Part shown: in pieces, positions 24,325-31,750 of the stretch | Layout of the letters: every line of letters starts with the position of its first letter | How positions within the stretch are numbered: position 1 is the stretch's first letter | From: Anaerolineae bacterium | GTDB lineage: Bacteria > Chloroflexota > Anaerolineae > Promineifilales > Promineifilaceae | Length of the DNA stretch: 62,650 nucleotides | NCBI GenBank assembly: GCA_007123775.1 | Contig: SLGK01000156.1 | Location: 1-62,650, forward strand | Reading direction: 5' to 3' | Notes under the pieces: generated by a model | The model's database searches: none | What the model was told of the DNA's origin: nothing | The model's input: the letters and a program-made list of their open reading frames with translations, nothing else | Made by a program: the position numbers and the translations under genes

Positions 24325-25209
24325 ATGAAAACAGCCATTATTGTACACGGCGGGGCCGGGGCCTGGGATACGGACTCAGAGCGGCTAGAGCAAGGGCGGC
24401 GAGCCTGTCGACAGGCGGCCCAGGCGGGACAGGCGGTTTTGCTCAATGGCGGCAGCGCGCTGGATGCGGTCGAAACGGCCGTTCGCGTTCTCGAAGACAG
24501 CCCTTACCTGGACGCCGGACGGGGCAGCTACCTGAACAGCGAGGGGCAAATTGAGATGGACGCCTTTATCATGAACGGCCGTACCCTCGATTTAGGCGCG
24601 GTTGGAGCCGTCCAGCTCATTCAGAACCCGATCAGACTGGCCCGCCGCGTCATGATCGACAGCCCTCACTGCTTTCTGGTCGGGCGCGGCGCAGAGGCGT
24701 TCGCCGAGAGCGTGGGCATTCCCCGCTGCACGCTGGACGATTTGGTAGCCCGCGAGAGCATGGACGCCCTGGACATTGCCAGCGGCCATCCCTTAACGGC
24801 CGTTACCAGCGATACGGTAGGCGCGACCGCTCTCGACCACTACGGCGATTTGGCCGCTGCCACCTCCACCGGCGGTACGCGGCGTAAACTGCCCGGCCGC
24901 GTCGGCGACAGCCCGCTAGTGGGCGCGGGCGGCTATGCCGACAACCGGACGGCCGCCCTTAGCGCCACCGGTCACGGCGAGGCATTGATGAAGGTCCTCA
25001 TCTGTAAGACGGCTTCAGATTTTGTAGGGCAGGGCTTTTCGGCCCAGGCAGCCTGCGAAACGGCCGTACGCCTGCTCCACGAGCGCGTTAAGGGATTGGG
25101 CGGCCTGATTGCCGTCGATCACCAGGGACGCATTGGTTTTGCCTATAATACAGCCGCCATGCCCTACGCCTACGCAGTGGGCGACCAAGAAATCATGAGC
25201 GGCCACTAA
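24325..25209 (+). CDS. iaaA: Isoaspartyl peptidase / plant-type L-asparaginase
   Basis: This 294-residue N-terminal-nucleophile hydrolase removes isoaspartyl residues from peptides and can hydrolyse L-asparagine. It is made as a precursor that self-cleaves before Thr164 (ACG at 24814-24816) in SDTVGATALD, the family's catalytic motif. GGAGAW at the N terminus and the later GRVGDSPLVGAGGYAD and TGHGEALMKV loops that bind substrate carboxylates are present. The ATG at 24325 lies after CGGAGGTTAACAAC. Length (about 300-320 is usual) indicates an intact gene. The ychF start is 6 bases after its stop, so the two are probably co-transcribed. The gene symbol rests on family resemblance only. Confidence 0.93.
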   Translation: MKTAIIVHGGAGAWDTDSERLEQGRRACRQAAQAGQAVLLNGGSALDAVETAVRVLEDSPYLDAGRGSYLNSEGQIEMDAFIMNGRTLDLGAVGAVQLIQNPIRLARRVMIDSPHCFLVGRGAEAFAESVGIPRCTLDDLVARESMDALDIASGHPLTAVTSDTVGATALDHYGDLAAATSTGGTRRKLPGRVGDSPLVGAGGYADNRTAALSATGHGEALMKVLICKTASDFVGQGFSAQAACETAVRLLHERVKGLGGLIAVDHQGRIGFAYNTAAMPYAYAVGDQEIMSGH

Positions 25210-25215
25210 CCTGTT

Positions 25216-26313
25216 ATGTCACTAAAAATCGGTATTGTCGGTCTGCCCAACGTGGGTAAATCGACGCTATTCAACGCTCTGACCCAAACGCAGCAGGCCG
25301 AAGCAGCCAACTATCCCTTCTGCACCATCGAGCCAAACCAGGCCATTGTGCCTGTGCCCGACGTGCGGCTAGAGCGGCTGCATGGGCTACTGGGCGTGCC
25401 TAACGCCATCCCCACCACAATTGAGTTTGTGGACATTGCCGGTCTGGTCAAGGGAGCCAGCCGAGGCGAAGGGCTGGGCAACAAATTCCTGGGCCAGATT
25501 CGGGAGGCGGACGCGCTGATTCACGTGGTGCGCTGCTTTGACGATGCCAACGTGGTCCATATCAGCGAAAGGCCCGATCCGGTCAACGATATTGAGATTA
25601 TCAACCTGGAGCTGGCCCTGGCCGATTTGCAGCAGCTTGAGCGCAAAATCGAGAAGCTGGAGCGGCAGGTCAAAGGGGATCGGCCAACGTACCAACCGCT
25701 GCTAGTAGTAGCCCACGCTCTGCAAGAGCAGTTGGAAGCGGGTATCCCTGTCTCTCACTACCCACAGCCTGAGAATGCGGCTTTTGTGTCGCTCAACCGG
25801 GAACTGCGCTTTTTGACGGGCAAGCCGGTCATCTATGCCGCCAATGTGGATGAGACCCAATTGCGGGCGGATAATGCGTATGTAACGGCCGTTCACACCA
25901 TCGCCCAAGAAGCCCCGGTCGTCAAGCTGAGTGCCCAACTGGAAGCCGAAATGGCCACCATGGACGCGGCCGAGCGGGCCGAGTTTATGGCCCTGGCCGG
26001 TATCGAGGAAGGGGGCCTGGCCCAGGTCATCCGGCAGGGGTACGCCATGCTGGGGCTGATCAGCTTTTTCACCCACAACAAGCAAGAAGTGCGGGCCTGG
26101 ACCGTGGCCAAAGGGGCCAGCGCGCCCCAAGCGGCCGGCGTTATTCACACCGACTTTGAGCGGGGTTTTATCCGGGCCGAGGTGGTAGGGTATGAGACGT
26201 TTGTGGCGCACGGGGGGCAAACGGCCGTTAAAGCGGCCGGTGCCCTGCGCGTTGAGGGGCGGGAGTATGTGGTGCAGGACGGGGACATTATCTTTTTCCG
26301 CTTTAATGTGTAA
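25216..26313 (+). CDS. ychF: Redox-regulated ATPase YchF (OLA1 family)
   Basis: This 365-residue universally conserved P-loop NTPase of the Obg group binds the ribosome and influences translation and stress tolerance. G1 is GLPNVGKS (9-16). FVDIAGLVKGASRGEGLGNKFL contains G3. The G4 position reads NVDE (in YAANVDETQL) in place of NKxD, which in this family shifts preference from GTP to ATP. A coiled-coil (ADLQQLERKIEKLERQVKG) and a C-terminal TGS-like domain ending FFRFNV complete the usual layout. Length equals E. coli YchF (363). The ATG at 25216 nearly abuts the previous gene. Confidence 0.97.
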   Translation: MSLKIGIVGLPNVGKSTLFNALTQTQQAEAANYPFCTIEPNQAIVPVPDVRLERLHGLLGVPNAIPTTIEFVDIAGLVKGASRGEGLGNKFLGQIREADALIHVVRCFDDANVVHISERPDPVNDIEIINLELALADLQQLERKIEKLERQVKGDRPTYQPLLVVAHALQEQLEAGIPVSHYPQPENAAFVSLNRELRFLTGKPVIYAANVDETQLRADNAYVTAVHTIAQEAPVVKLSAQLEAEMATMDAAERAEFMALAGIEEGGLAQVIRQGYAMLGLISFFTHNKQEVRAWTVAKGASAPQAAGVIHTDFERGFIRAEVVGYETFVAHGGQTAVKAAGALRVEGREYVVQDGDIIFFRFNV

Positions 26314-26340
26314 CCCACGAAACTGCTGCTGGAAACAGAA

Positions 26341-26440
26341 TTATTAATTGTCGAATTGCTGAATTGTCAAATTGTTAATGAGCTTCGCCGGTCATGTCAT
26401 TAACAATTCACAAATTCACAAATTCACGAATTAATTGTTA
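26341..26440. repeat. AT-rich octamer array with inverted halves
   Basis: AATTGTCG/AATTGCTG-like octamers (left) and AATTCACA-like octamers (right) can pair across a GC-rich centre. It fills the gap between convergent ychF and the membrane-protein gene and may terminate both. Confidence 0.75.
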
Positions 26441-26468
26441 TCAACAAAAGTTGTCGATACTGGCACCG

Positions 26469-27023
26469 TTAGTGGGCACTGTCAGCGCCAAACGTCCGGG
26501 TTTCCAGCCCCAGCAGGTGAAACACCCGGCCAAAGGCGATGATCAGCAGTAAAATGATCAGCAGCCCCCAGCCAAAACGGAGTTCGTAACGCACGAATAG
26601 AGCCACCAGACTGAAGACCAGGCCCAGCATCAGGGTCAAAGCCAACTGGCGCAGATGGCTGCCGATAAGCTGGTCGGCCTGTTCGATGCGGGCCACCCGC
26701 TGCAAACGTCGCCAAAAGGCGTCCAGGTCCCAGGCAGCCAGGGTGGTTAGCATTCCGCCCAGCAGCCAACCGGCAGCCACGTCTAACCAGGCGCCGTAGG
26801 CCAGCAGCAAGCAGCCGGCCGCCAGCAGATAATTGGCATAGCTATCGGGAATGTATTCGGCCGTTTTTGCCACCCTCTCACCCCAAAACAGCAGCAGCCA
26901 AACGGCCGTCCATACCCCCCACCAGGCCAGCAGCGGCCACGCCGCCACCAAACCGGCCCCCACGGCCGGCAGCAGGCCAGCTATCAAAATAAGGATTGGT
27001 TGGTAGGTTTTTATCTGGTTCAT
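26469..27023 (-). CDS. Integral membrane protein, last gene of the MoxR operon
   Basis: This 184-residue, very hydrophobic protein has about five probable membrane segments (7-27, 29-47, 61-80, 82-96 and 130-172 as two). A charged cytoplasmic-looking loop (WDLDAFWRRLQRVARIEQADQLIG) lies in the middle and Trp is abundant. I recognise no named family. The start is the ATG at 27023; a longer frame from 27068 would run into the hairpin element at 27049-27116. It sits after the DUF58 gene on the same strand, separated by that element, so it may be weakly linked to the operon. Function unknown. Confidence 0.7.
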   Translation of the reverse strand: MNQIKTYQPILILIAGLLPAVGAGLVAAWPLLAWWGVWTAVWLLLFWGERVAKTAEYIPDSYANYLLAAGCLLLAYGAWLDVAAGWLLGGMLTTLAAWDLDAFWRRLQRVARIEQADQLIGSHLRQLALTLMLGLVFSLVALFVRYELRFGWGLLIILLLIIAFGRVFHLLGLETRTFGADSAH

Positions 27024-27048
27024 CTTAATCACGATTGAGTCTGCTGAA

Positions 27049-27116
27049 AAGACCGAGTTTTTTGCCAAAACGCATCACAATCACCAGAGTGGTTGGCCTT
27101 GAAAAACTCGGTTTTG
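27049..27116. repeat. Hairpin element copy 2 (68 bp)
   Basis: Arms ACCGAGTTTTT and AAAAACTCGGT flank a core containing CACAATCACCAGAGT. It aligns without gaps to 12504-12571 with about a dozen substitutions. It separates the DUF58 gene from the downstream membrane-protein gene. Confidence 0.8.
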
Positions 27117-27133
27117 GGACCTTTGGATGCCCC

Positions 27134-28420
27134 TTACCGCAAAACACGCATTACGCGGCCAGGTGGTCCCATGCGGACGCTGGCCTGAATCATCTCATCC
27201 AGCGAGCGGTCTACGGGCCAATCGACCACGGTAACGCCCCCCTGCCGCACCCGGCGCAAAAAGAGACGCCGCTCTATACGGGCCAGTCGTTGCGCCGTAT
27301 CTAGCAGGTGGCCGGGCGGCAGATGGCTGGCCTCAAACTGAATCGGATCGGGGCTGACGACCATCACGGCATAGCCATAGGCCCGCAGCCGCAGCAGCAT
27401 GGTCTCATCTCCGGGCAGCAGCGGGCTGACAAAAATAAGCTGCGAACGCGAGGGGAAAAGTCGGGTTGGCAAATAGTTCAAACTGCTAAAAACCTGGCTG
27501 TCGGCCGGCGCGGCCGTGGCCAGGGCACGCAGCACCCGTTCTCGCTGCGTTTTGCCATAGCCGGGGAAAATCCAGTCAACCGACTGGCCATACAGCAGCA
27601 GCCCCAGCCGGTGGCCTTCGCGCAGCAGCGCATCGGCCAGCGCCGCGGCCGCTTCCACCTCATACTCTAACAAAGAGCGATGGCCGAAAGAGAGCAATCC
27701 CTGCCGCCGCGTATCCACAATCAGGCCAATGTCGGTAATGCGCTCTTGCTCAAATTCGGTGGTATAGGGTGTGTCGCCGTAGCGAGCCATAGCCCGCCAG
27801 TTGACGCGCCGAAAGGGGTCGCCGGGCTGGTATTGGCGCACGCCGTAAAAATCGACGCCCGCCCCGGCCTGGCGCGAGGGCAGCGGCCCGGTAAAACCCA
27901 GCGTCCGCAGGGCACGCAGGGGTACATGGCGCAGCCGTCGATAGGCCGGAATAACGGAGAGCTGGGCCGGGGCTTCGTAAACCAGCTTTTGCTTGAAGAG
28001 GCCAAACGGCTCGCCTGCTTCTACCCTGATGTCGGGCAAGACGAATGTACCCCGCGCCCCGCGCACGGTGTAGGTCAAGGTAAGGCTCTGACCGGCGGGC
28101 AGCGGGGCTAGTACCTGCGCTTCGCCTGCTTCAATTGATAACGCATCGGGTAGAATGTCTTCGACCAGCAGTTCGCCAATGGCCGGGCCCTGGTTGGTGA
28201 TGGTGAGGGTAACGGCCGTTTCGCCCCCCACCCGAATCGTCGTATCAGCCACCGTTCGTTCGCAATACAGGTCCGGCTGCGGCACGCGCCAGTAGAGGGA
28301 CAGCCCCAGATAAACCAGCAGCGGCAGCGCCAACGCAATCATAGCGTGATTGAGCAGACCAGCCCCGGCAATAGCCAGCCCATAAGCCAAAAAAACCAGC
28401 AGAAAGGCCTGTTTACTCAT
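27134..28420 (-). CDS. DUF58-domain protein of the MoxR operon
   Basis: This 428-residue protein has two N-terminal membrane helices (about 4-22 and 26-43). A beta-rich DUF11/CARDB-like stretch follows (GGETAVTLTITNQGPAIGELLVED). The DUF58 core follows, with its signature DFYGVRQYQPGDPFRRVNWRA near 190-210 and a von Willebrand-A-like strand (ITDIGLIVDTRR). DUF58 proteins are nearly always encoded beside MoxR ATPases and are thought to be their partners in assembling or activating other proteins. The start ATG at 28420 overlaps the end of moxR by 8 bases, which suggests translational coupling. The precise client is unknown. Confidence 0.9.
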   Translation of the reverse strand: MSKQAFLLVFLAYGLAIAGAGLLNHAMIALALPLLVYLGLSLYWRVPQPDLYCERTVADTTIRVGGETAVTLTITNQGPAIGELLVEDILPDALSIEAGEAQVLAPLPAGQSLTLTYTVRGARGTFVLPDIRVEAGEPFGLFKQKLVYEAPAQLSVIPAYRRLRHVPLRALRTLGFTGPLPSRQAGAGVDFYGVRQYQPGDPFRRVNWRAMARYGDTPYTTEFEQERITDIGLIVDTRRQGLLSFGHRSLLEYEVEAAAALADALLREGHRLGLLLYGQSVDWIFPGYGKTQRERVLRALATAAPADSQVFSSLNYLPTRLFPSRSQLIFVSPLLPGDETMLLRLRAYGYAVMVVSPDPIQFEASHLPPGHLLDTAQRLARIERRLFLRRVRQGGVTVVDWPVDRSLDEMIQASVRMGPPGRVMRVLR

Positions 28421-29384
28421 CGTTAGTGGGTATGACCGGCACCGGCACGCTGCGTAACACCGTCTCGATCACATCTTCGGTCGCCCCCCGCCGCAGCCAT
28501 AGTTCCGGGTCTAAAATGAGGCGGTGACCCAGCGCCGGCCGCACAAAGCGTTTGACATCATCGGGCAGCACAAAGCCACGCCCCTGCATGGCGGCCCAGG
28601 CACGGGACAGCTTGAACAGGGCCAGCGACCCGCGCGGGCTGGCCCCCACCACCACCTGGTTGTGCTGGCGCGTAGCCAAAACCAGTTTAATGATGTACTG
28701 TTCAATATCGGCCGACAGGTAAACCTGCTCCACCAATTCGCGCATCTGCAATAGCTCGTCGCCGCTGGTTTTGGGGGCGAGGATCACCTCATCCTGACCG
28801 CGCTGCTGCCGCCGCCGCAGAATTTCCTGTTCCTCGGCCGCGCTGGGGTAGCCCACCGACAGCTTAATAATAAAGCGGTCTAGCTGGGCTTCGGGCAGGG
28901 GGAAAGTGCCCTCGTACTCAATCGGGTTTTGGGTAGCAATAACCAGGAAGGGATGGGGCAGCCGTTGCGTTTCTCCTTCTAGCGTCACCTGGTACTCCTG
29001 CATCGCTTCGAGCAGAGCAGATTGGGTTTTGGGTGAGGCGCGGTTGATCTCGTCGGCCAGAATGATGTTGGTGAAGATAGGGCCACGGCGCACCACAAAG
29101 CTGTTGCTGCTGCGGTCGTAGACGTAGCCGCCGGTAATATCGCCGGGCAGCAGGTCGGGGGTAAACTGGATGCGCTTAAAGTCAAGTCCGAGAACGGTGG
29201 CAAAGCTACGGGCAATCAGCGTTTTGGCCAGGCCAGGATAATCTTCAAACAGAACATGACCGCCGGGGGTGAGAACGGCCGTTAACAAGGCCATCAATAA
29301 TTCCCGCTTGCCAATAATGGCCCGTTCTACCTCATCTAATATCCGGTCGGCCCAGGCAGAAACGGCCGTTGTGTCTACACTCAT
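28413..29384 (-). CDS. MoxR-family AAA+ ATPase
   Basis: This 323-residue cytoplasmic ATPase of the MoxR group acts like a chaperone in maturing metal- or membrane-linked complexes. Walker A is the MoxR-type EDYPGLAKT (47-55; Lys54), Walker B is ILADE (108-112), and sensor 1 lies in VIATQNPIEYEGTFPLPEAQLDRF. GDITGGYVYDRSSNSFVVRRGPIFTNI is the family's helix-2 insert. Length is standard (about 310-330). The start at 29384 overlaps the preceding gene by 4 bases (ATGA). It is the core of the five-gene operon 30900-26469. Confidence 0.95.
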   Translation of the reverse strand: MSVDTTAVSAWADRILDEVERAIIGKRELLMALLTAVLTPGGHVLFEDYPGLAKTLIARSFATVLGLDFKRIQFTPDLLPGDITGGYVYDRSSNSFVVRRGPIFTNIILADEINRASPKTQSALLEAMQEYQVTLEGETQRLPHPFLVIATQNPIEYEGTFPLPEAQLDRFIIKLSVGYPSAAEEQEILRRRQQRGQDEVILAPKTSGDELLQMRELVEQVYLSADIEQYIIKLVLATRQHNQVVVGASPRGSLALFKLSRAWAAMQGRGFVLPDDVKRFVRPALGHRLILDPELWLRRGATEDVIETVLRSVPVPVIPTNDE

Positions 29385-30004
29385 GTTTCACCTCCAACAT
29401 TCTCTTCCAATAAATTGAGCAATGCTTCCATTTCCGGCGTCTGCGTAACGGTTCGCTGCCCCGTCAGCGACGCCTCATTTGTCTCGCTTTGCCCCGTTTG
29501 CAAAAAAGCCTGCACAGCCTCATCCAGGTCCAGCGTACCGGCCCGCAAGCGGGCACGCAGTTTACCCAGCGGCTGCCGCTGCTGCTGCGACAAAACCGCC
29601 AACGTTACCTGCTGCAAGCGGCCGAGCGGAATACGCCCCAGCCGGGTCGGGGTGTAGTTCATCGTCAGCGTCTTTATCCAGCCCTGCACAGCGCCGACCG
29701 GGCGCAAGGTGGTTACGGGCCATGCCGGCACGGTGAAACCTCTACTGAGCAGCCACACAAAATGAAACATGGCTAGAATTGCCAAGTAACCCCAAATCTC
29801 GTCTTGAGGCAATCCGCGCAGGCGTAGGGCCAGCAGCCACAGGGTGCGAGCTACGCTATCCAGGATGCCTTGCATCATGTCGCGCAAGAACCAGGCGGTC
29901 AGAAGAGAGGTGAGCAGCAAGATGACCAGGCCGGTCGGACCGACCCAGACGGGCATTCGTCGCCGCCAGGCTGCGATTTGCCGGAACAGTTTCGTTTGTC
30001 TCAT
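29381..30004 (-). CDS. Membrane protein of the MoxR operon, unknown family
   Basis: This 207-residue protein has two clear membrane helices (about 21-40 and 74-93), with a short basic N terminus (RQIAAWRRR) and a soluble C-terminal half rich in Gln, Arg and Glu. No domain is recognised. It overlaps the DUF4129 gene upstream and moxR downstream by 4 bases each, so all three are almost certainly translated as one unit. Position between a DUF4129 protein and MoxR suggests a scaffold role in the same membrane complex, which is inference only. Confidence 0.8.
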   Translation of the reverse strand: MRQTKLFRQIAAWRRRMPVWVGPTGLVILLLTSLLTAWFLRDMMQGILDSVARTLWLLALRLRGLPQDEIWGYLAILAMFHFVWLLSRGFTVPAWPVTTLRPVGAVQGWIKTLTMNYTPTRLGRIPLGRLQQVTLAVLSQQQRQPLGKLRARLRAGTLDLDEAVQAFLQTGQSETNEASLTGQRTVTQTPEMEALLNLLEENVGGET

Positions 30005-30900
30005 GGCGTTGCTCCTTCACCGGCAGCAGCGATGATCTTAGTCAGGCTGTCAATGGCCTGGGCCTGGTCCTCGGGTTGGGGGGCGTAACGGCCGTAACGC
30101 ACCTGCTCAAATAGATGAACGAGCGTACTCACTGCGGCGGCAGGCAGCCCCAGCCGCAACAATTCCTGCTCAAATTCGCGTACGGTCATTGTCTGTTCTC
30201 GTTCGAGACCCTGGGTTATGCGCACCGCCTGCTCCATGTCGGTGTAGCAGCGCAGCACCACATCGCTCAACGGTTTACCTTGTCTAAGGGCGATAACGGC
30301 CGTTTCTGCCTGCCGCCCTACCTCTTGGAGCGGCTCCTCTATATCAACCATTTGACCGGCTGGTACCAGGCGCGCAAACGCATAAAGCAAACTAAAGATA
30401 AGGAGCAGAACAACAAAAACGACCAAAGCACCAGCCAACAGCGTCACCCAATCCGGCACAGGATCGGGCGGATCAAGTTCCACCACAGGCTGCGGCACGC
30501 CGGGCGCTGCCAACGCCTCCGGCGTAGCCTCAGGTTCATCCTCCTCAACCAGTTCCTCTTCTTCAGCAGGCAGTTCCACTTCAACCACAGGAGCCAAAGA
30601 AATGAAGGCACCACAGGCCCCCAGCACCGCCACAATCACCAGCATAGTGCGCCAAAAGTTGGTCCAGGTGCGACGACGCCAATAGATGGCCAGCGTCAGA
30701 ATGATTATCAGCAGCGCGGCATAAACGAAGGGAAGAATATTGACCTGCCCGGCAATGGTGTCGAGCCGCCAATTGCTGGCGAATTGTGCGCCATCATCCA
30801 GCATGAGATCTGGCAGCCCGGCTGCCAGCAGAACCAGCAGCAGCACGATTGCTCCCAACCATAAAATCAGCCTTCGTCGGATTTCTTGATCTGATGTCAT
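30001..30900 (-). CDS. DUF4129-type membrane protein, first gene of the MoxR operon
   Basis: This 299-residue protein has four likely membrane helices (about 11-29, 51-70, 80-101 and 148-174). A very acidic segment (ELPAEEEELVEEDEPEATPE) precedes the last helix, and a C-terminal soluble domain follows (RCYTDMEQAVRITQG..., ending VRYGRYAPQ). The YGRYxP end and the helical layout match DUF4129, a domain found with transglutaminase-like and MoxR/DUF58 operons. The ATG at 30900 has a poor ribosome site. The intergenic region to the divergent small gene at 31082 is 181 bp and should contain promoters for both directions. Exact role unknown. Confidence 0.85.
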   Translation of the reverse strand: MTSDQEIRRRLILWLGAIVLLLVLLAAGLPDLMLDDGAQFASNWRLDTIAGQVNILPFVYAALLIIILTLAIYWRRRTWTNFWRTMLVIVAVLGACGAFISLAPVVEVELPAEEEELVEEDEPEATPEALAAPGVPQPVVELDPPDPVPDWVTLLAGALVVFVVLLLIFSLLYAFARLVPAGQMVDIEEPLQEVGRQAETAVIALRQGKPLSDVVLRCYTDMEQAVRITQGLEREQTMTVREFEQELLRLGLPAAAVSTLVHLFEQVRYGRYAPQPEDQAQAIDSLTKIIAAAGEGATP

Positions 30901-31020
30901 TTTTGTGCAAGAACGACGCGCTTCAAAAGTGCGTCATACTACTCAACATCATATACGACGCGGTTCGATTCGTCCAATTTGCTCTTTGCTTTAACGAAAA
31001 GTAAATTTTGCTTGACTTTG

Positions 31021-31029
31021 TGTTATAAT
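31021..31029 (+). promoter_or_regulatory. Extended -10 promoter of the small coiled-coil gene
   Basis: TGTTATAAT is a perfect extended -10 (TGN plus TATAAT), 53 bases before the ATG at 31082. There is no good -35 at the usual distance, as is common for extended -10 promoters. Confidence 0.55.
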
Positions 31030-31081
31030 AGGCGGCAGCTAACTATTTTCACCCAATTATTAGAGAGTGGAGAACGAATCA

Positions 31082-31264
31082 ATGGCTAAACGTAAAGTTG
31101 CATTAACCGAAACCCAGAAGAAGCGTAACGAGCAGATTTTGTCGAAGTTACGGGAAGAACAACAAAGATTGTTTGAGGACACGCGCAAGCTGCAGCAGAA
31201 TTGGAAGAAAAGACGAGCGGAACACCGTCGCCGGCAAAGCCATCCGCACAGTATGGGGGACTAG
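31082..31264 (+). CDS. Small basic coiled-coil protein, unknown function
   Basis: This 60-residue protein starts MAKRKVALTETQKKRNEQIL and is almost entirely charged or polar helix; heptad-like leucine/isoleucine spacing (ILSKLREEQQRLFEDTRKL) suggests a coiled coil. The C terminus (KKRRAEHRRRQSHPHS) is strongly basic and could bind nucleic acid. GGAG at 9 bases before the ATG and an extended -10 promoter at 31021-31029 support expression, and the terminator at 31306-31345 follows the stop. I cannot place it in a family. In this window it lies directly beside the axis and is therefore mirrored tail to tail. Confidence 0.75.
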   Translation: MAKRKVALTETQKKRNEQILSKLREEQQRLFEDTRKLQQNWKKRRAEHRRRQSHPHSMGD

Positions 31265-31305
31265 CGCAGACCATATAGCCAATTGGTCAAGTAAAATTGA
31301 ATAGG

Positions 31306-31345
31306 AAAAAGGCCAGGCAAAACGGCCGTTTTGCCTGGCCTTTTT
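31306..31345. terminator. Perfect bidirectional hairpin terminator at the symmetry axis
   Basis: A 20-base arm (A5, GGCCAGGCAAAACGG) meets its exact complement ending in T5: a 15-bp GC-rich stem closed by the palindrome ACGGCCGT, with an A-tract before and a T-tract after. In the real genome it probably terminates the 60-residue gene. Being self-complementary, it is an ideal place for an assembler or polymerase to turn back. Confidence 0.85.
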
Positions 31346-31386
31346 CCTATTCAATTTTACTTGACCAATTGGCTATATGGTCTGCG

Positions 31387-31569
31387 CTAGTCCCCCATAC
31401 TGTGCGGATGGCTTTGCCGGCGACGGTGTTCCGCTCGTCTTTTCTTCCAATTCTGCTGCAGCTTGCGCGTGTCCTCAAACAATCTTTGTTGTTCTTCCCG
31501 TAACTTCGACAAAATCTGCTCGTTACGCTTCTTCTGGGTTTCGGTTAATGCAACTTTACGTTTAGCCAT
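31387..31569 (-). CDS. Small basic coiled-coil protein (mirror copy)
   Basis: Exact reverse complement of the gene at 31082-31264: 60 residues, charged helix with a basic tail. Here it converges on the axis terminator from the other side. Confidence 0.7.
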   Translation of the reverse strand: MAKRKVALTETQKKRNEQILSKLREEQQRLFEDTRKLQQNWKKRRAEHRRRQSHPHSMGD

Positions 31570-31621
31570 TGATTCGTTCTCCACTCTCTAATAATTGGGT
31601 GAAAATAGTTAGCTGCCGCCT

Positions 31622-31630
31622 ATTATAACA
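31622..31630 (-). promoter_or_regulatory. Extended -10 promoter (mirror copy)
   Basis: Mirror of 31021-31029, reading TGTTATAAT on the minus strand. Confidence 0.5.
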
Positions 31631-31750
31631 CAAAGTCAAGCAAAATTTACTTTTCGTTAAAGCAAAGAGCAAATTGGACGAATCGAACCGCGTCGTATAT
31701 GATGTTGAGTAGTATGACGCACTTTTGAAGCGCGTCGTTCTTGCACAAAA

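Larger units (their letters stand above)
1..31325 (+). repeat. Left arm of a window-wide perfect inverted repeat
   Basis: Every coding region, intergenic repeat and end base in this half has an exact reverse-complement partner at 62651-x. I checked this at the two ends, at the centre and for all gene coordinates, and found no mismatch. The arm is a normal-looking bacterial segment with about 23 intact genes and one gene cut by the window edge. It is the reference copy for this annotation. Confidence 0.97.

Noticed and set aside
30115-30864. 249-residue frame antisense to the DUF4129 gene
   Set aside because: Gln/His/Arg-rich shadow; the minus-strand frame has membrane helices and 4-base operon overlap.
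1-31325. tRNA, rRNA, transposase or phage genes
   Set aside because: Looked for on both strands; none could be supported.
31148-31503. Two overlapping 68-residue frames crossing the axis (MNRKKARQNGRFAW...)
   Set aside because: They exist only because the sequence folds back at the terminator, they overlap the 60-residue gene antisense, and they lack ribosome sites.
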